A stretch of 64,000 nucleotides of DNA from NCBI GenBank assembly GCA_019285715.1, contig CP079108.1, positions 4,169,001 to 4,233,000 of the forward strand, written 5' to 3'. Source of the DNA: Sphingosinicellaceae bacterium (GTDB lineage: Bacteria; Pseudomonadota; Alphaproteobacteria; Sphingomonadales; Sphingomonadaceae). Below, piece after piece: positions 9,333 through 15,917 of this stretch; within the stretch, counting starts at the first letter, position 1; each line of letters starts with the position of its first letter. The notes under the pieces were generated by a model. The model was not told where the DNA came from. It saw nothing but the letters and a program-made list of their open reading frames with translations, and made no database searches. A program made the position numbers and the translations under genes.

Positions 9333-9845
9333 GTGACGTTTAGCGACCCGCGCTTCATCAGCTACGCCGCCGCGGGCGTCGGCATCGCGGTCCTGCTGTT
9401 CTTCCGGCTGCGCGCGATGCGGCGCGCGAAGCCGCTCAAGCTCGAGCGGCTGTGGATCATCCCGGCGCTCTACACGGCGTTCGCCTGCGCCTTGTTCTGG
9501 AAACTGCCACCGCACGGGCTGCAGTGGCTGACCGTCACGGCGGCGCTGGCGGTGGGTGCGGGCGTCGGCTGGCTGCGCGGCAGCACGATGCGGATCGCGG
9601 TCGACCCGGTCACCCACGACCTCAACCAGCGCCAGTCGCCCGCCGCGCTGGTGCTGCTCGTGGCGCTGATCGGGATGCGCTACGTGGCGCGCGAGCATTT
9701 CGGCGGCGACCTCACGCACGCCGGCGCCGGGGTGATCGACGCGTTCGTGGCCTTCGCAGTCGGGCTGCTGGCGCTGCAGCGCGTCGAGATGTTCCTGCGG
9801 GCGCGAAGGCTGCTGGGGGAAGCGCGGGCGAGGCGCACGACCTGA
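9333..9845 (+). CDS. CcdC/DUF1453-like membrane protein
   Basis: A 170-residue integral membrane protein with about four hydrophobic helices (near 10-26, 45-60, 68-85 and 125-145). A short basic loop after helix 1 (RLRAMRRAKPLKLERLW) and a conserved segment HDLNQRQSPAA lie between helices. This pattern matches the DUF1453/CcdC family common in sphingomonads; its function is not established. The start is GTG 9333, six bases after the dnaB stop, so it is probably translated from the dnaB transcript. A perfect hairpin follows at 9854-9885, marking the likely end of that transcript. Confidence 0.75.
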   Translation: MTFSDPRFISYAAAGVGIAVLLFFRLRAMRRAKPLKLERLWIIPALYTAFACALFWKLPPHGLQWLTVTAALAVGAGVGWLRGSTMRIAVDPVTHDLNQRQSPAALVLLVALIGMRYVAREHFGGDLTHAGAGVIDAFVAFAVGLLALQRVEMFLRARRLLGEARARRTT

Positions 9846-9853
9846 TCGCCTGA

Positions 9854-9885
9854 TTTGTCATTCCGGCGAACGCCGGAATGACAAA
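9854..9885. repeat. perfect palindromic repeat, type C
   Basis: TTTGTCATTCCGGCG and its exact complement CGCCGGAATGACAAA flank a two-base centre, giving a 15-bp perfect stem. The GTCATTCC core is related to the type A and B repeats in this window. Placed just after the CcdC-like gene and before alr, it probably acts as an intergenic stem-loop or terminator. An ATG within it at 9878 is in frame with alr but is unlikely to be the true start. Confidence 0.85.
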
Positions 9886-9952
9886 CGTAGTTACGTGCAG
9901 CTACAGTCGCCGCAGGTTTGCAGCACGCGTCGTGGCGGCTAAGCCACTTCCA

Positions 9953-10978
9953 ATGCACCTCCCCGCGCTCCGCCTGACCGTCGATACCGCCGCCCTCGCC
10001 GCCAACTGGCAGTGGCTGCGCGCCCGCGGCGGGTCCGCGACATGCGGCGCGGCGGTCAAGGCCGACGGCTACGGCCTCGGCGCGCGCGACACAGTGAAAG
10101 CCCTCGCGGCTGTGGGCGCGACCGAGTTCTTCGTCGCAACCTGGGCCGAGGCCGCGGCACTCGGCCGGATGCCGCCAGGCACACGGCTGGCCGTCCTCCA
10201 CGGCCTGATGCCCGACGAGCTGCCGCTGCCGGGCATCGTGCCGGTCCTCAACACCATCGCGCAGGTGACGCGCTGGCAGGCCGCGGGCGGCGGACGCTGC
10301 GACCTGATGGTCGACACCGGCATGAACCGGCTCGGGCTGAGCCTCGCCGACGTCGCGGCCCTGCCCGCGGGCCTCGACGTCGATGTCCTGCACAGCCACC
10401 TCGCCTGCGCCGACGAGCCGGATCACCCGATGAACGCGGCACAACTCGCGCGTTTCCACGGCGTGGTCGCCGCGGTCCCGCACCGCCGCGCTGCCCTCGC
10501 CAATTCGGCGGGCATCTGCCTCGGCGCGGATTATGCCTTCGACCTGACGCGGCCCGGCATCGGGCTGTTCGGCGGCGTCATGCACCCCGCCGCGGCCGGC
10601 CACCTGCGCAGCGTCGCCGGGATCGAGGCGCGGGTCGTGCAGGTCCGCGATGTCGGCATCGGCGAGACCTTCGGCTACGGCGCAACCTGGACCGCGGCGC
10701 GTGCCAGCCGGGTCGCGGTGATCAACCTCGGCTATGCCGACGGCTACCGGCGCGCCTTTGCCGGCAGCGGCCACGCTTTCGCCGGCAACACTGCCTGCCC
10801 GGTCGTCGGCCGCGTCTCGATGGACCTCACCGGGGTCGACGTCACCGGGGTCGACGTCGCCGAGGGCGACTGGCTGCGGGTCGACTTCGACCTGCCCGCG
10901 GCATCGGCAGCGACCGGCATCGCGCAATATGAGTTGCTGACCGGGCTTGCGGGCCGCTATCAGCGCCGCTTCGCATGA
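9953..10978 (+). CDS. alr: alanine racemase
   Basis: Alr interconverts L- and D-alanine using pyridoxal phosphate, supplying D-alanine for peptidoglycan. The 341-residue protein has the PLP lysine K36 in AAVKADGYGLG and the catalytic tyrosine region NLGYADGYRR near residue 260. I chose ATG 9953 because homologous sequence begins there; an in-frame ATG at 9878 lies inside a palindromic repeat. A 15-base exact tandem duplication at 10829-10858 adds a second TGVDV unit to the conserved SMDLT..DVT segment without breaking the frame. The stop overlaps the mlaE start (ATGA at 10975), beginning a five-gene chain of 4-base overlaps. Confidence 0.95.
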   Translation: MHLPALRLTVDTAALAANWQWLRARGGSATCGAAVKADGYGLGARDTVKALAAVGATEFFVATWAEAAALGRMPPGTRLAVLHGLMPDELPLPGIVPVLNTIAQVTRWQAAGGGRCDLMVDTGMNRLGLSLADVAALPAGLDVDVLHSHLACADEPDHPMNAAQLARFHGVVAAVPHRRAALANSAGICLGADYAFDLTRPGIGLFGGVMHPAAAGHLRSVAGIEARVVQVRDVGIGETFGYGATWTAARASRVAVINLGYADGYRRAFAGSGHAFAGNTACPVVGRVSMDLTGVDVTGVDVAEGDWLRVDFDLPAASAATGIAQYELLTGLAGRYQRRFA

Positions 10979-11772
10979 ACCGCCTTGCCCACCAGTTCGC
11001 CGCGCTGCTGACCGCGATCGGCCACCTGGTCATCGAGGGCCTGGCGTCGATCGGCCGCGTCACGCGCTTTGCCGGACGCGCGGTCGCCCATGGCGTGCTA
11101 CCGCCGTATTACCCGGCGCGGCTGGCGGAGCAGGTCCTGATCATCGGCTATTTCTCGCTGCCCGTCGTCGGGTTGACCGCGGTCTTCATCGGCTCGGCGC
11201 TGGCCCAGCAGATCTTCATCGGCGGCAGCCGCTTCAACGCCGCCTCGACCGTCCCGGCCGTCGTCGTCATCGGCATCGTCCGCGAGCTCGGGCCGGTGCT
11301 GGGCGGCCTGATGGTCGCCGGCCGGGTGTCGTCGGCGATGGCGGCCGAGCTCGGCACGATGCGGGTCACCGAGCAGATCGACGCGCTGGCGACGCTGCGC
11401 ACCGACCCATTCCGCTACCTGATCGCGCCGCGCATCGTTGCCGCGGTGCTGGTCATGCCGGTGCTGGTGCTGGTCGCCAATGCGGTCGGCGTGCTCGGCG
11501 GCTTCCTGCTGGCGACCAACAAGCTCGGCTTCAACAGTGGCAATTATCTTGCCACGACAATGCATTACCTCAAGCTCGACGACGTCGCCTCGTCGATGGT
11601 CAAGGCGGCGGTGTTCGGCTTCATCATCGCGCTGATGGGCTGCTACCACGGCTTCAACTCGAGCGGCGGCGCCGCCGGCGTCGGCAAGGCGACGACCAAC
11701 GCGGTGGTCAGCGCGTTCATTTTGATCCTGCTGTCGAACCTGATCATCACCGTGATCGTTTTCGGTTCGTGA
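10975..11772 (+). CDS. mlaE: MlaE-family ABC transporter permease
   Basis: Inner-membrane permease of the Mla-type phospholipid transport system that keeps the outer membrane asymmetric. The 265 residues contain five to six hydrophobic segments. The central region GIVRELGPVLGGLMVAGR, followed by SSAMAAELGTMRVTEQIDAL, is the diagnostic MlaE block that contacts the ATPase. It starts within the alr stop codon (ATGA) and overlaps mlaF by GTGA at 11769-11772. No mlaD-like substrate-binding gene follows directly, which is unusual since mlaD often lies next to mlaEF. Its partner MCE protein must be encoded elsewhere, or the system differs. Confidence 0.93.
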   Translation: MNRLAHQFAALLTAIGHLVIEGLASIGRVTRFAGRAVAHGVLPPYYPARLAEQVLIIGYFSLPVVGLTAVFIGSALAQQIFIGGSRFNAASTVPAVVVIGIVRELGPVLGGLMVAGRVSSAMAAELGTMRVTEQIDALATLRTDPFRYLIAPRIVAAVLVMPVLVLVANAVGVLGGFLLATNKLGFNSGNYLATTMHYLKLDDVASSMVKAAVFGFIIALMGCYHGFNSSGGAAGVGKATTNAVVSAFILILLSNLIITVIVFGS

Positions 11773-12539
11773 CAGAGATTCCGAAGATCGCCCTCAAGGG
11801 CATCCGCAAGCGCTTCGGCGACAAGCACGTCCTGAACGGCGTCGATCTCAACATCTGTGCCGGCGAATCGATGGTTATCATCGGCGGCTCCGGCACCGGC
11901 AAGTCTGTGACGATCAAGTGCATCCTCGGGCTGATACGGCCCGATGCGGGCCACATCGAGGTCGACGGCGTCGACACCACCCACCTCAAGGGTCGCGCGC
12001 TGGCGGCACACCAGGCGCGCTTCGGCATGCTGTTCCAGGGCGGCGCGCTGTTCGACTCGCTCAGCGTCTGGAAGAATGTCGCCTTCGCACTCGACCAGTC
12101 GCAGGGCAGCACACGGCTAAAAGCGGCAGCGATCGACAATCTCGCACGCGTCGGCCTCGGCGCCGACGTCGCCGACCTCCGGCCCTCCGAACTGTCGGGC
12201 GGTATGCAGAAGCGAGTCGCGCTGGCGCGAGCGATCGCGCCGCGCCCCGAGATCATCTTTTTCGACGAACCGACCACCGGACTCGACCCGATCATGGCCG
12301 ATGTGATCAACGACCTTATCGTCGAGCTGGTAAAAGATCTGAAGATCACCGCCCTGACGATTACCCACGACATGGCCAGCGTGCGGAAGATCGCCGACCG
12401 TGTGGCGATGCTCTACAACGGCCGCATCGTCTGGCACGGACCGCGCCAAGGCATTGACGCGACTGGAAATCCGTACGTTTATCAGTTCGTCAACGGGCGG
12501 GCAGAGGGGCCGATCAAGATGGCGGTGCGCGGTCAGTGA
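11769..12539 (+). CDS. mlaF: MlaF-family ABC transporter ATP-binding protein
   Basis: ATPase subunit partnering the preceding MlaE permease. The 256-residue protein has Walker A GGSGTGKS at residues 39-46, a Q-loop in MLFQGGALFDSL (the MlaF-typical variant), the ABC signature LSGGMQKR, Walker B IIFFDEPTTGLDP and the H-loop ITHDM. The start is GTG 11769 inside the mlaE stop (GTGA), and the stop overlaps the ECF sigma start by GTGA at 12536-12539. Transport of phospholipid is inferred from the family; the direction is not readable from sequence. An ECF sigma factor directly coupled downstream hints at envelope-stress linkage. Confidence 0.94.
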   Translation: MTEIPKIALKGIRKRFGDKHVLNGVDLNICAGESMVIIGGSGTGKSVTIKCILGLIRPDAGHIEVDGVDTTHLKGRALAAHQARFGMLFQGGALFDSLSVWKNVAFALDQSQGSTRLKAAAIDNLARVGLGADVADLRPSELSGGMQKRVALARAIAPRPEIIFFDEPTTGLDPIMADVINDLIVELVKDLKITALTITHDMASVRKIADRVAMLYNGRIVWHGPRQGIDATGNPYVYQFVNGRAEGPIKMAVRGQ

Positions 12540-13078
12540 GCGGAGCGGGCGCGCTGGTTGCCTTGCTCGACCGCACCGCCAGCGGCGATCTCCCGGCGTT
12601 TCGCGGCCTTTACGATGCGACGTCCGCAAAACTATTCGGGGTCATCCTGCGTATCTTGCATGAGCGGGGTGAGGCGGAAGACGTTTTGCAGGAAGTTTAC
12701 ACCATCGTCTGGCGCAAGGCGGCAGAGTTCGACGCGACGCGCGCCAGCCCGGTGACGTGGATGGCGACGATCGCCCGCAACCGCGCGATCGACCGCCTGC
12801 GCGCCCGCGGCAGCCGTCCGACGGTGCCGATCGACGCCGCCGCCGAAGTCCGCGATGAGCGTCCCGGTGCCGATGACCTACTGAGTGCGAGCGACGAGGC
12901 ACGGCGCCTGAACGCGGCACTGGGCAAGCTCGACGCCCGCCATGCGGCCGCAATCCGCAGCACCTATTTCGACGGACTGACCTATGAGGCGTTGGCGGTG
13001 CGCGAGGGCGTGCCGGTCGGGACCCTCAAAAGCTGGGTCCGACGTGGCCTGATCCGGATGAAGGGAGAACTCGCGTGA
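12536..13078 (+). CDS. ECF-type RNA polymerase sigma factor
   Basis: A 180-residue extracytoplasmic-function sigma factor. Region 2 spans about residues 20-90, with the core-binding EAEDVLQEVYTIVWRKA and the -10-binding WMATIARNRAIDRLR. Region 4 lies at about 120-178, with the helix-turn-helix LTYEALAVREGVPVGTLKSW. It resembles the SigK-like group that pairs with RskA-type anti-sigma factors, consistent with the next gene. The start is GTG 12536 inside the mlaF stop, and the stop overlaps the anti-sigma start (GTGA at 13075). The downstream fasciclin gene is a plausible target. No self-recognition promoter could be defined with confidence. Confidence 0.93.
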   Translation: MSGAGALVALLDRTASGDLPAFRGLYDATSAKLFGVILRILHERGEAEDVLQEVYTIVWRKAAEFDATRASPVTWMATIARNRAIDRLRARGSRPTVPIDAAAEVRDERPGADDLLSASDEARRLNAALGKLDARHAAAIRSTYFDGLTYEALAVREGVPVGTLKSWVRRGLIRMKGELA

Positions 13079-13806
13079 CCGAGTTCGACCCCGCCGACCC
13101 GATGCCCGACGACGACGCACTGGCGATGGACTTTGCCCTCGGCGTGCTCGACCGCGAGGCTCGGATGGCAGCGCAGTTGCGACTGGCGCGCGACCCCGCC
13201 TTTCGCGCCGAAGTCGAAAGCTGGCAGGCGATGCTCGCGCCGCTGGCCGAGGCGGTCGCCCCGGTGACGCCGCCGCCAGCGCTGTGGGACCGTATCGCCG
13301 CCGAGACTTCACCCGCGACGACATCGCCCGCGAAGCCACGCGTCGCGCCCGCGGCAGCCCCGTCCTTGTGGTCGAGCCTTGGCCTGTGGCGCGGGCTGGC
13401 GGCGGCCTCGCTCGCGCTCGCAGCAATCGTCTCGGTGATCCTGATCGAACGGCCCGGTCGCTCGACCCAGCCGCTGCTCGTCGCGACGCTGTCGTCACCG
13501 ACCGGTGGCGCAATTCTTACCGCGACCTACGATGCAGCGCGTGGCGCTGTCATTCTCGCCCCCGCCGGCAAGTCCGACGCGGAGGGCCGCACGCCAGAAT
13601 TGTGGGTGATCGAGGGCGACAAGCCGCCGCGCTCGCTCGGCACCATCGACATCGACACCCCGACCAGCCACGCGATCCCGGTCGAGCGCCTGAAGGGCCT
13701 CGCGGTCGGCTCGACGCTGGCGATCAGCCTCGAGCCCAAGGGTGGTTCGAAGACCGGGGCACCGACGGGTCCGATCGTCGCGACGGGCAAGCTGACCGGC
13801 ATCTAG
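13075..13806 (+). CDS. RskA-type anti-sigma factor
   Basis: A 243-residue single-pass membrane protein. The cytoplasmic N-terminal part (about 1-80) holds the sigma-binding helices, including DDALAMDFALGVLDREAR. A Pro/Ala linker leads to one membrane helix at about 107-125 (GLAAASLALAAIVSVILI), and the periplasmic C-terminal domain (about 130-243) matches the anti-sigma-K domain, with the ELWVIEGDKPPRSLG stretch. It is coupled to the ECF sigma gene by a GTGA overlap, the usual arrangement for stoichiometric control. Release of the sigma factor by regulated proteolysis is known for the family and only inferred here. Confidence 0.9.
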   Translation: MTEFDPADPMPDDDALAMDFALGVLDREARMAAQLRLARDPAFRAEVESWQAMLAPLAEAVAPVTPPPALWDRIAAETSPATTSPAKPRVAPAAAPSLWSSLGLWRGLAAASLALAAIVSVILIERPGRSTQPLLVATLSSPTGGAILTATYDAARGAVILAPAGKSDAEGRTPELWVIEGDKPPRSLGTIDIDTPTSHAIPVERLKGLAVGSTLAISLEPKGGSKTGAPTGPIVATGKLTGI

Positions 13807-13921
13807 CCTTGCAGCCGGTACCCGCGACGCACCGCCGCGGTACCGCTTGCAACCACCACGCAACCACATCCGTATCCTCGAGGTCCGCATATTGGGCGGC
13901 GTACCCCAGGAGAGTTTCACG

Positions 13922-14500
13922 ATGACGATGTCGAAGCACATGCTCGGCGCTGCCTTGTTCGCGGTCGCCGCCGCCGGTCTTGCGGGCGGCAGCGCGAGTG
14001 CCGCGATGATGCACGGCAAATCGGTGATGGTCGGCGGCGCGCCGATGCTACCGTCGAAGAACATCATCGAGAACGCGGTTAATTCCAAGGATCACACGAC
14101 GCTGGTGGCTGCAGTCAAGGCTGCCGGCCTCGTCGACACGCTGTCGGGCCCGGGCCCGTTCACGGTGTTCGCGCCGACCAACGAAGCCTTTGCAAAGTTG
14201 CCCGCCGGCACCGTCGAGTCGCTGGTCAAGCCCGAGAACAAGGGCACGCTGACCACCATCCTGACCTATCACGTCGTCAGCGGCACGATGGACTCGAAGG
14301 CTATCGCCGCGGCGATCAAGGCGGGCAAGGGCAAGGCGATGCTGCACACCGTCCAGGGCGGCGACCTGACCGCGTCGATGTCGGGTGGCAAGCTGGTGCT
14401 GACCGATGCCAAGGGCGGCACGTCGACCGTGACCATCAAGGACGTCTACCAGTCGAACGGCGTCATCCACGTTGTCGATACCGTGCTCATGCCGCAGTAG
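13922..14500 (+). CDS. secreted fasciclin-domain protein
   Basis: A 192-residue exported protein. The signal peptide ends near residue 27 (GGSASA), and one fasciclin (FAS1) domain spans about 46-190. FAS1 hallmarks are FTVFAPTNEAFAKLP, LTYHVVSGTM and a C-terminal NGVIHVVDTVLMP. FAS1 proteins mediate adhesion or bind partners in the envelope; no specific ligand is suggested. It starts at ATG 13922 after a purine-rich CAGGAGAG. It lies 115 bases after the anti-sigma gene, a sigma/anti-sigma/fasciclin order often seen in sphingomonads, so it may be controlled by that ECF factor. A strong stem-loop terminator follows at 14535. Confidence 0.92.
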   Translation: MTMSKHMLGAALFAVAAAGLAGGSASAAMMHGKSVMVGGAPMLPSKNIIENAVNSKDHTTLVAAVKAAGLVDTLSGPGPFTVFAPTNEAFAKLPAGTVESLVKPENKGTLTTILTYHVVSGTMDSKAIAAAIKAGKGKAMLHTVQGGDLTASMSGGKLVLTDAKGGTSTVTIKDVYQSNGVIHVVDTVLMPQ

Positions 14501-14534
14501 GCGGCCGTCTCGGCCACCGCAAAGGGCGGGCGGA

Positions 14535-14563
14535 AAGGGCGGGCCGAAAGGTCCGCCCTTCTT
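14535..14563 (+). terminator. rho-independent terminator after the fasciclin gene
   Basis: AAGGGCGGGCC (14535-14545) pairs with GGTCCGCCCTT (14550-14560) around a GAAA loop, with one G-U pair, followed by CTT. The 11-bp GC-rich stem 35 bases past the stop codon is a good intrinsic terminator, although the T-tract is short. Confidence 0.75.
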
Positions 14564-14687
14564 CGTACCGGCCGACACCACGCGCTCGGCGAGGATCGTA
14601 CCGCAGACAGTGTTAACGCCGCGATAACATTTGACAGAAGGTCGTTTCGTTATAACAACGAGCCTAATAATTCTCTGGGGCAGCCGA

Positions 14688-15329
14688 ATGATCAAATCTC
14701 TTGTCGTTGTCGCGTCGCTTGCGTTGGCCGCGTCACCGCTCGCCGCAGTCACGGTGACCAACGCGGCACCGATCACTGTCCCGGATCCCGGCGAGACGAC
14801 CAGCACGATCAACGTCGCCGGGCTGGGAAACATCACCGGCCTGACGGTGACGTTGAACGGCCTCACCCACAGCTATCCCGACGACCTGGTTTTCGGCGTG
14901 CTGAACGAGAGCCTCGGCCTGGGCTTCGTGTTCCTGAGCGGTGCGGGTGGCAGCGACAACATCGACGGTGTCACCCTGACGTTCGGCGACGCGGCATCCA
15001 GCGTCCTGCCGAAGTCGTACGTCGGGGGTGCGATCGTCTCCGGCACCTTTCTGCCCTCGAACTTCAGTGGATTCGCGTTTACCTATTTCCACAATGCCGG
15101 GTCGTTCGCCGCCTTCAACGGCTTCAGCGCCAACGGTGCCTGGACGCTGTACGTCGACGATATCTCCTCTTCTGACGGCGGCTCGATCGCCGGCGGCTGG
15201 AGCCTGAATTTCACGACCGTCGCCGGTGCCGTGCCGGAACCGGCGACGTGGGCGCTGATGCTCGGCGGGTTCGGCCTCGTCGGCGGTGCCATGCGCCGCC
15301 GCGGCACCCAGCCTCGCGGCGCCGCCTGA
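14688..15329 (+). CDS. PEP-CTERM exported protein with P-domain-like fold
   Basis: A 213-residue secreted protein. It has an N-terminal signal peptide (about 1-20, MIKSLVVVASLALAA) and a C-terminal sorting signal: the PEP motif VPEPATWALMLGG, a hydrophobic stretch, then the basic end MRRRGTQPR. PEP-CTERM proteins are processed by an exosortase and usually go to the surface with exopolysaccharide. The body contains NITGLTVTLNGLTHSYPDDL and GAWTLYVDDI...GSIAGGWSL, which resembles the P/Homo-B beta-sandwich of proprotein convertases, here without a protease domain. It starts at ATG 14688. A TTGACA box at 14633 lies upstream, but no well-spaced -10 is obvious. Confidence 0.88.
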   Translation: MIKSLVVVASLALAASPLAAVTVTNAAPITVPDPGETTSTINVAGLGNITGLTVTLNGLTHSYPDDLVFGVLNESLGLGFVFLSGAGGSDNIDGVTLTFGDAASSVLPKSYVGGAIVSGTFLPSNFSGFAFTYFHNAGSFAAFNGFSANGAWTLYVDDISSSDGGSIAGGWSLNFTTVAGAVPEPATWALMLGGFGLVGGAMRRRGTQPRGAA

Positions 15330-15386
15330 CGCCGGCAAGCTTCGGCGACCAAGCGAAGCGGCGGGCTATCTGTCCGCCGTTTTTGC

Positions 15387-15623
15387 TCAGTTCAGTTCGT
15401 GGCCGCAGCCAAGCGTCGCGGCTGCCCTGGCCAGCCCGGCATCCCAGGCGCAGATCTTCAAGCCCCGATCCGCCGCAATCGCAAGATGGGGCGCGTCGCC
15501 GGCCCGCAGGTCGGTCTCGCCGCGATCGGCCATGCGCGCCGCGCGCCTGAAATCGGCGCGGCGCGTGCCGAGTTCGTTCACCAAAAGCGTGACGAGCAGG
15601 GACGTGTCGAGATAGCCGGTGAA
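15387..15623 (-). pseudogene. remnant of a VapC-like PIN-domain toxin gene
   Basis: The frame reads GYLDTSLLVTLLVNE, the first acidic strand of a PIN nuclease, then jumps straight to RRADFRRAARMADRGETDL and AGDAPHLAIAADRGLKICAWD, the last part of the domain. About 50-60 middle residues of a normal 130-140-residue VapC are missing, and no start codon remains before GYLDTS. An internal GTG could give at most 65 residues. The stop is at 15387. Together with the frameshifted antitoxin just upstream, this is a decayed toxin-antitoxin locus with no expected RNase activity. Confidence 0.75.
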
Positions 15624-15861
15624 TCGCGGGCGTTGCCACGCATGCGACCGATGAAGTCGTCGCCGTCTTCGGCCTGCATTGGCGTGCTGCCGGTGAGCGC
15701 ACGAAGCACGTCGACGTCGATCGGCTTCCGCTCGATCTCCGCCGGAACCAGCCGAGCCGCCGGCTTGCCGCGCCGCAGGATCGAGATCTTCTCGCCTGCA
15801 GGGCCCGCTTGACCAGCGCGCTCAGGTGCGCCTTCGCCTCGGCTAGATTGACGCTCTCCAT
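15578..15861 (-). pseudogene. frameshifted Phd/VapB-type antitoxin gene
   Basis: From ATG 15861 the frame encodes MESVNLAEAKAHLSALVKRA, a standard Phd/YefM-type N-terminus. Then the frame is lost near 15800, and the rest of the family sequence (EKISILRRGKPAARLVPAE, then DVDVLRALTGSTP and DGDDFIGRMRGNARDSPA) continues in another frame to a stop at 15578. A single small indel explains this. It overlaps the toxin remnant, as vapBC genes usually do. Either strain decay or a sequencing error could be responsible, but the large gap in the toxin argues for real decay. Confidence 0.75.
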
Positions 15862-15917
15862 CGCCCGGCTCCTGACCAACTAACTGGTCATGCCGGCCCC
15901 AACGCCGCTTCCGGCAA

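Noticed and set aside
9878-9952. Upstream ATG start for alr at 9878
   Set aside because: It lies inside the type C palindromic repeat and adds 25 residues not typical of alanine racemases; ATG 9953 fits the family N-terminus.
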